DNA from: Victivallales bacterium | GTDB taxonomy: Bacteria > Verrucomicrobiota > Lentisphaeria > Oligosphaerales > Lenti-02 | Assembly: GCA_018648945.1 (NCBI GenBank) | Contig: JABGQJ010000316.1 | Coordinates: forward strand, 1-8,392 | Length of the DNA stretch: 8,392 bases | Reading direction: 5' to 3' | Shown: positions 5,672 through 8,392 of the stretch, in pieces | How positions within the stretch are numbered: position 1 is the first letter of the stretch | How the letters are laid out: each line of letters begins with the position of its first letter | The notes under the pieces: model-generated | The model's input: the letters and a program-made list of their open reading frames with translations, nothing else | What the model was told of the DNA's origin: nothing | The model's database searches: none | Program-made: the position numbers and the translations under genes

Positions 5672-7327
5672 TCAGTCTTCGATCCCTGCCAGAGCTCGTG
5701 CAGCGGCGGGCGGCAGTTGGTGTCCGGGCAGTTCGGCCCGGGCCAGAACCCGAGCGAAGCTGCGCCCCAGAATATCGCGCTTCGCTTCGAGGCCAAGGCG
5801 GGTGTTCACGCACCACGCCAGCTGGGGCCGCGGATCGCGCATGGGCGCGTCCGTCCCGAAGAACACCCGCTGGCTACCCAGCTGCTCGCAGAGCCACTCG
5901 ACCACGCCGTTGGCTGCTGCGGTGTAGGTGAGTTCCGCCCCGACGTTGGGGTAGACTCCGGCCATGGCCGCCACTTGGCGGGCAAAGGGCCAAGACATCC
6001 CCGAGTGAGCGACCAGGAAGGTAACCGTGGGGTAACGCTCGGCCAGTTCACCCACCGCTCGCATACCGCCAGCGGGGGCGCCCACGTGCAACAGACCGTA
6101 GAGGTGGTGGCGCGCCGCGCACTGCCAAAAGGGCTCGTATCCCGGAGCCGCATAGGAAACGCCCGTGCGGACATAGGGCTTCATCCCCCGGAACCCCAGT
6201 CCCGCATAGAGACGCTCGCACATTGCGGCAATTTCTTCTGCAGACTGATGGGTGGGATCGCAAGAGGCCAGGAAGGTGGCGTTGTCTTCGCCGCGCGAGG
6301 CTAGGTCCACCAGCAACTCATTCCCCGAGACTACATCATTGGAGACCGTGCCATTCCAACTCATCATGGCGGTGAGATCCACCCCCATGCGCTGGGTCAG
6401 TTCCTGCATGCGATCCCAATCGCCCGCAGGCATCACATACCGGCAGCCGCCTCCCTCGAGCCCCCCATGGAGAACATGGCAGTGGGCATCCAACACCGGC
6501 ACGGACAGCGGCTCGCCAGCCCAGGCCATCCCCATGATCTCATCGGCGGGTTCCGGCGCCGCCGCGGGCGCGGGAACGCCCAACAGACGCGCCAGGTTGC
6601 CGCTGCCATAGGCAGCCACGTCCTCTTGGCCCATCAGCGACCAGTCCACAAACCCCCGCGCTGCACCAGCGGCGCGCCGGGGCAAGCCCGTGCCCAACAA
6701 GCATCGCTCGACCCCATGCCGGGCCGCAAACCACTCCACGGCCCGGTTCCCCTGCATCGCACTGAACTCCAGATGAGCATTGGGGCAAGCGTCCAGAATT
6801 GCGTTCACCAACCGCCAGTCGCCCCATGTCGCACCCGCGATCAGGACCGGATTGGCCGCGAAGATATGGCAGAACTCCACCGCGTCCCGGTAGTTTCCCC
6901 CCACTTCGGCAATGGGCAACAGCAGCAGCGTGCCTCGCGGGGCCAGCACCGTGGCTAGCGAGGCGAGCAGATCGCCGTGGATCGGGTACCCCTGGGTGGC
7001 AGGAGTGAACCAGAGCGCTCGCACGTCGTGCGCCTCCATCTCCGCCACAAAGGCGGCGGGGGGCGGGAAGTCCCCGCACTGATGCGGCATGGCAGACCAG
7101 CAGGGCAACAGCAAGCCGGCATGCGGCTCGAGCTCGGCCGACAGTCGCCGATTGGCGAACATCGAATCGTAGCACAGAGCCTGTTCATGGCGGACAAGAG
7201 CGCCGCCAAAGCCGGCTGTCGCCAAGTCTTCCAGCAAGTGATCGATGGTCCAGCGTTCGTCGGGATCCTTGCTCGGACGGGGACCGTAGGAGGCCCAGGC
7301 ATCGAGAAGAGGGAATGGGTACTGCAT
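5672..7327 (-). CDS. Two-domain amidohydrolase: degenerate N-terminal copy fused to an intact amidohydrolase domain
   Basis: At 551 residues it is about twice the length of a normal amidohydrolase-2 (TIM-barrel) protein. The C-terminal half (about 277-530) has the metal-site pattern: HCH (H282, H284), H414 in LLHVG, H441 in AHSG and D493 in GTDAP. Such domains hydrolyse lactones or C-N bonds, or decarboxylate, using a divalent metal. The N-terminal half (about 5-250) follows the same layout, but the equivalent positions read W11, S13, P138, A166 and G214. Shared landmarks include LLDAW against VLDAH, PNAHLEFSA against PNVGAELTY, and ERCLLGTGLP against QRVFFGTDAP. A Pro/Ala linker (251-262) joins the halves. 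The gene starts 3 bases after the regulator stop and ends 7 bases before the oxidoreductase. AAGAAG within the last regulator codons may serve as a weak ribosome site. The operon context suggests hydrolysis of a sugar-derived lactone or similar, which is inference. Confidence 0.87.
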   Translation of the reverse strand: MQYPFPLLDAWASYGPRPSKDPDERWTIDHLLEDLATAGFGGALVRHEQALCYDSMFANRRLSAELEPHAGLLLPCWSAMPHQCGDFPPPAAFVAEMEAHDVRALWFTPATQGYPIHGDLLASLATVLAPRGTLLLLPIAEVGGNYRDAVEFCHIFAANPVLIAGATWGDWRLVNAILDACPNAHLEFSAMQGNRAVEWFAARHGVERCLLGTGLPRRAAGAARGFVDWSLMGQEDVAAYGSGNLARLLGVPAPAAAPEPADEIMGMAWAGEPLSVPVLDAHCHVLHGGLEGGGCRYVMPAGDWDRMQELTQRMGVDLTAMMSWNGTVSNDVVSGNELLVDLASRGEDNATFLASCDPTHQSAEEIAAMCERLYAGLGFRGMKPYVRTGVSYAAPGYEPFWQCAARHHLYGLLHVGAPAGGMRAVGELAERYPTVTFLVAHSGMSWPFARQVAAMAGVYPNVGAELTYTAAANGVVEWLCEQLGSQRVFFGTDAPMRDPRPQLAWCVNTRLGLEAKRDILGRSFARVLARAELPGHQLPPAAARALAGIED

Positions 7328-7330
7328 AGT

Positions 7331-8392
7331 CTATGGCTTCTTGCTTCTGGCCCTGGGAGGCGGGGCAGTGCTACGACGGACGACCAGAGACGTCTCCAGC
7401 CGATTCTCCTGCGGAGTATGACGCCCCTCCAGCAGTGCTGCAAGCACTCGCCAGGCAGTTGCCGCCAATCGCTGCATGGGCTGGCGAACCGTGGTCAACT
7501 GCAGATCCCGGCTCAACTCCGAGTCGCTGTAGCCGATCACCGACACGTCCTCCGGGCAGTGCCTGCCGCTCTCCTGCAGGTAGCGTCGCGCGCCGGCAGC
7601 AATCACGTCGCTGCCGCAGAACAGCGCAGTCGGAGCCGGCGATTCGGCGAGGACCCTCTCGGCGGCCAGATGGCCCCACTCGCGCGAATACTGACGCCGT
7701 AGTCGGAAACCCTCGGGCATGGCCAGACCTGCCTCGTTCATCGCCAGTTCGTACCCCCGTTGGCGCTCGTCACTCGTTGCCTCCCGCCCTCCCCCGATAT
7801 GGGCAATCCGCTCGTGCCCAAGGCTCACCAGATGCGCCACGGCGGCACGGCTCCCCTGGAAATCGTCGGTGACGACAGATGGCACCGCCAGGCCGGCCAA
7901 ACGCGAATCAAAGAACACCAGCGGCACGCTCACGTCCCGATACGCCTCTTCGCCACGGGCCATCGGTGCGGCCAGGATCCCCGCCACCCCAAGGCGCTGG
8001 AAATCTGCCAGGATCTCTCGTTCACGGGTGGGACTGCCACGAGTCAGACGCACCACTGGCGAGAGGCCACGAGGGACCATCAGCGCCTCCAACTCGCCAA
8101 CGATACGCAGGAAGTAGAGCTCCACATCCGAGAACATCACGCCGACCAGACCATGTGGGGTGGCTGACTTGGTTACCGGCGACGGACCCACATAGGTCCC
8201 GCGACTCGGCACGGTGTGGACCAAGCCACGATCCACCAGGAGAGCCAATGCCCGGCGTACGGTGAGGTGGTTGGCCCCCAGTTCGCGCGCTAGCCGCTTC
8301 TCGCCGGGCAGCGCCACTCCGGCAGTCAGCTCCCCCGCGGCAATCCGTTGCTCCAGCAGGTCGGCGATCCATCTGTATTTGGGTAGCGATTC
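7331..8392 (-). CDS. GntR-type HTH / LacI-type sugar-binding transcription regulator, start just outside the window
   Basis: The frame is open to the right edge and gives 353 visible residues. The visible N-terminus (ESLPKYRWIADLLEQRIAAG) already reads as the first helix of a GntR winged helix, so only a few residues are missing and the GTG at 8317 is not the start. The winged helix (about 5-70) has LPGEKRLARELGANHLTVRR (28-47) and the wing RGTYV (64-68). A LacI/PurR-like periplasmic-binding fold follows (about 80-340), with GLVGVMFSD (81-89), the HLVSLGHERIAHIGG segment (187-201), ALFCGSDVIAAGA (256-268), DVSVIGYSDSELS (282-294) and LTTVRQP (299-305). This arrangement is known from AraR of Bacillus, where a sugar releases the repressor from DNA. 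It is the first gene of an operon with the amidohydrolase and oxidoreductase, so it probably controls itself and both enzymes in response to their substrate. Its operator should lie beyond the edge. Confidence 0.92.
   Translation of the reverse strand, partial: ESLPKYRWIADLLEQRIAAGELTAGVALPGEKRLARELGANHLTVRRALALLVDRGLVHTVPSRGTYVGPSPVTKSATPHGLVGVMFSDVELYFLRIVGELEALMVPRGLSPVVRLTRGSPTREREILADFQRLGVAGILAAPMARGEEAYRDVSVPLVFFDSRLAGLAVPSVVTDDFQGSRAAVAHLVSLGHERIAHIGGGREATSDERQRGYELAMNEAGLAMPEGFRLRRQYSREWGHLAAERVLAESPAPTALFCGSDVIAAGARRYLQESGRHCPEDVSVIGYSDSELSRDLQLTTVRQPMQRLAATAWRVLAALLEGRHTPQENRLETSLVVRRSTAPPPRARSKKP

Noticed and set aside
5665..5796. Extension of the oxidoreductase frame to an ATG at 5796.
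   Set aside because: It would lie inside the amidohydrolase gene and adds 44 residues before the Rossmann strand with no signal-peptide character.
8315..8317. GTG as the start of the GntR/LacI regulator.
   Set aside because: The in-frame codons from 8318 to 8392 encode the first helix of the GntR winged helix, so the real start is beyond the right edge.

Overview
The window is GC-rich (roughly 60-65 % by eye) and densely coding. Seven of its eight genes lie on the minus strand, and no gene-free stretch reaches 300 bases. The gene content suits a heterotrophic, polysaccharide-using bacterium of the PVC group (Planctomycetes, Lentisphaerae, Verrucomicrobia) or a similar phylum such as Hydrogenedentes, Armatimonadetes or Latescibacteria. 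That content is a family 8 polysaccharide lyase, a five-bladed-propeller glycosidase-like protein, a Gfo/Idh/MocA oxidoreductase with the C-terminal style common in those phyla, a GntR/LacI hybrid sugar regulator and a tiny Cys-rich protein. The placement is an inference from gene content; there is no rRNA or other marker gene.

Right-hand cluster, read leftward from 8392: a GntR-type DNA-binding domain fused to a LacI-type sugar-sensing domain (start codon just outside the window), then 3 bases later a 551-residue double-domain amidohydrolase, then 7 bases later a Gfo/Idh/MocA oxidoreductase ending at 4459. The spacing implies one operon headed by its own regulator. It probably handles a small sugar-like or lactone-like metabolite by hydrolysis and NAD(P)-linked redox chemistry.

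Middle: a single plus-strand gene at 4307-4447 encodes a 46-residue protein with seven cysteines and a good ribosome binding site. It converges on the oxidoreductase and diverges from a PilT-type ATPase gene, with about 130 bases of shared upstream region.

Left-hand cluster, also leftward: PilT-family ATPase with an acidic tail, a 72-base gap, a cytoplasmic beta-lactamase-fold serine hydrolase, a five-bladed-propeller protein (10-base gap), and a secreted PL8 polysaccharide lyase (26-base gap) that runs off the left edge. The last three are tightly packed and probably co-transcribed. They suggest breakdown of a uronate-containing polysaccharide outside the cell and processing of products inside it.

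The most unusual item is the amidohydrolase. Its N-terminal half looks like a second copy of the amidohydrolase fold that has lost every metal ligand, fused to a C-terminal half that keeps them all. Next are the orphan Cys-rich microprotein and a period-8 ATTCCA repeat that straddles a stop codon. I found no mobile element, CRISPR array, tRNA or rRNA.
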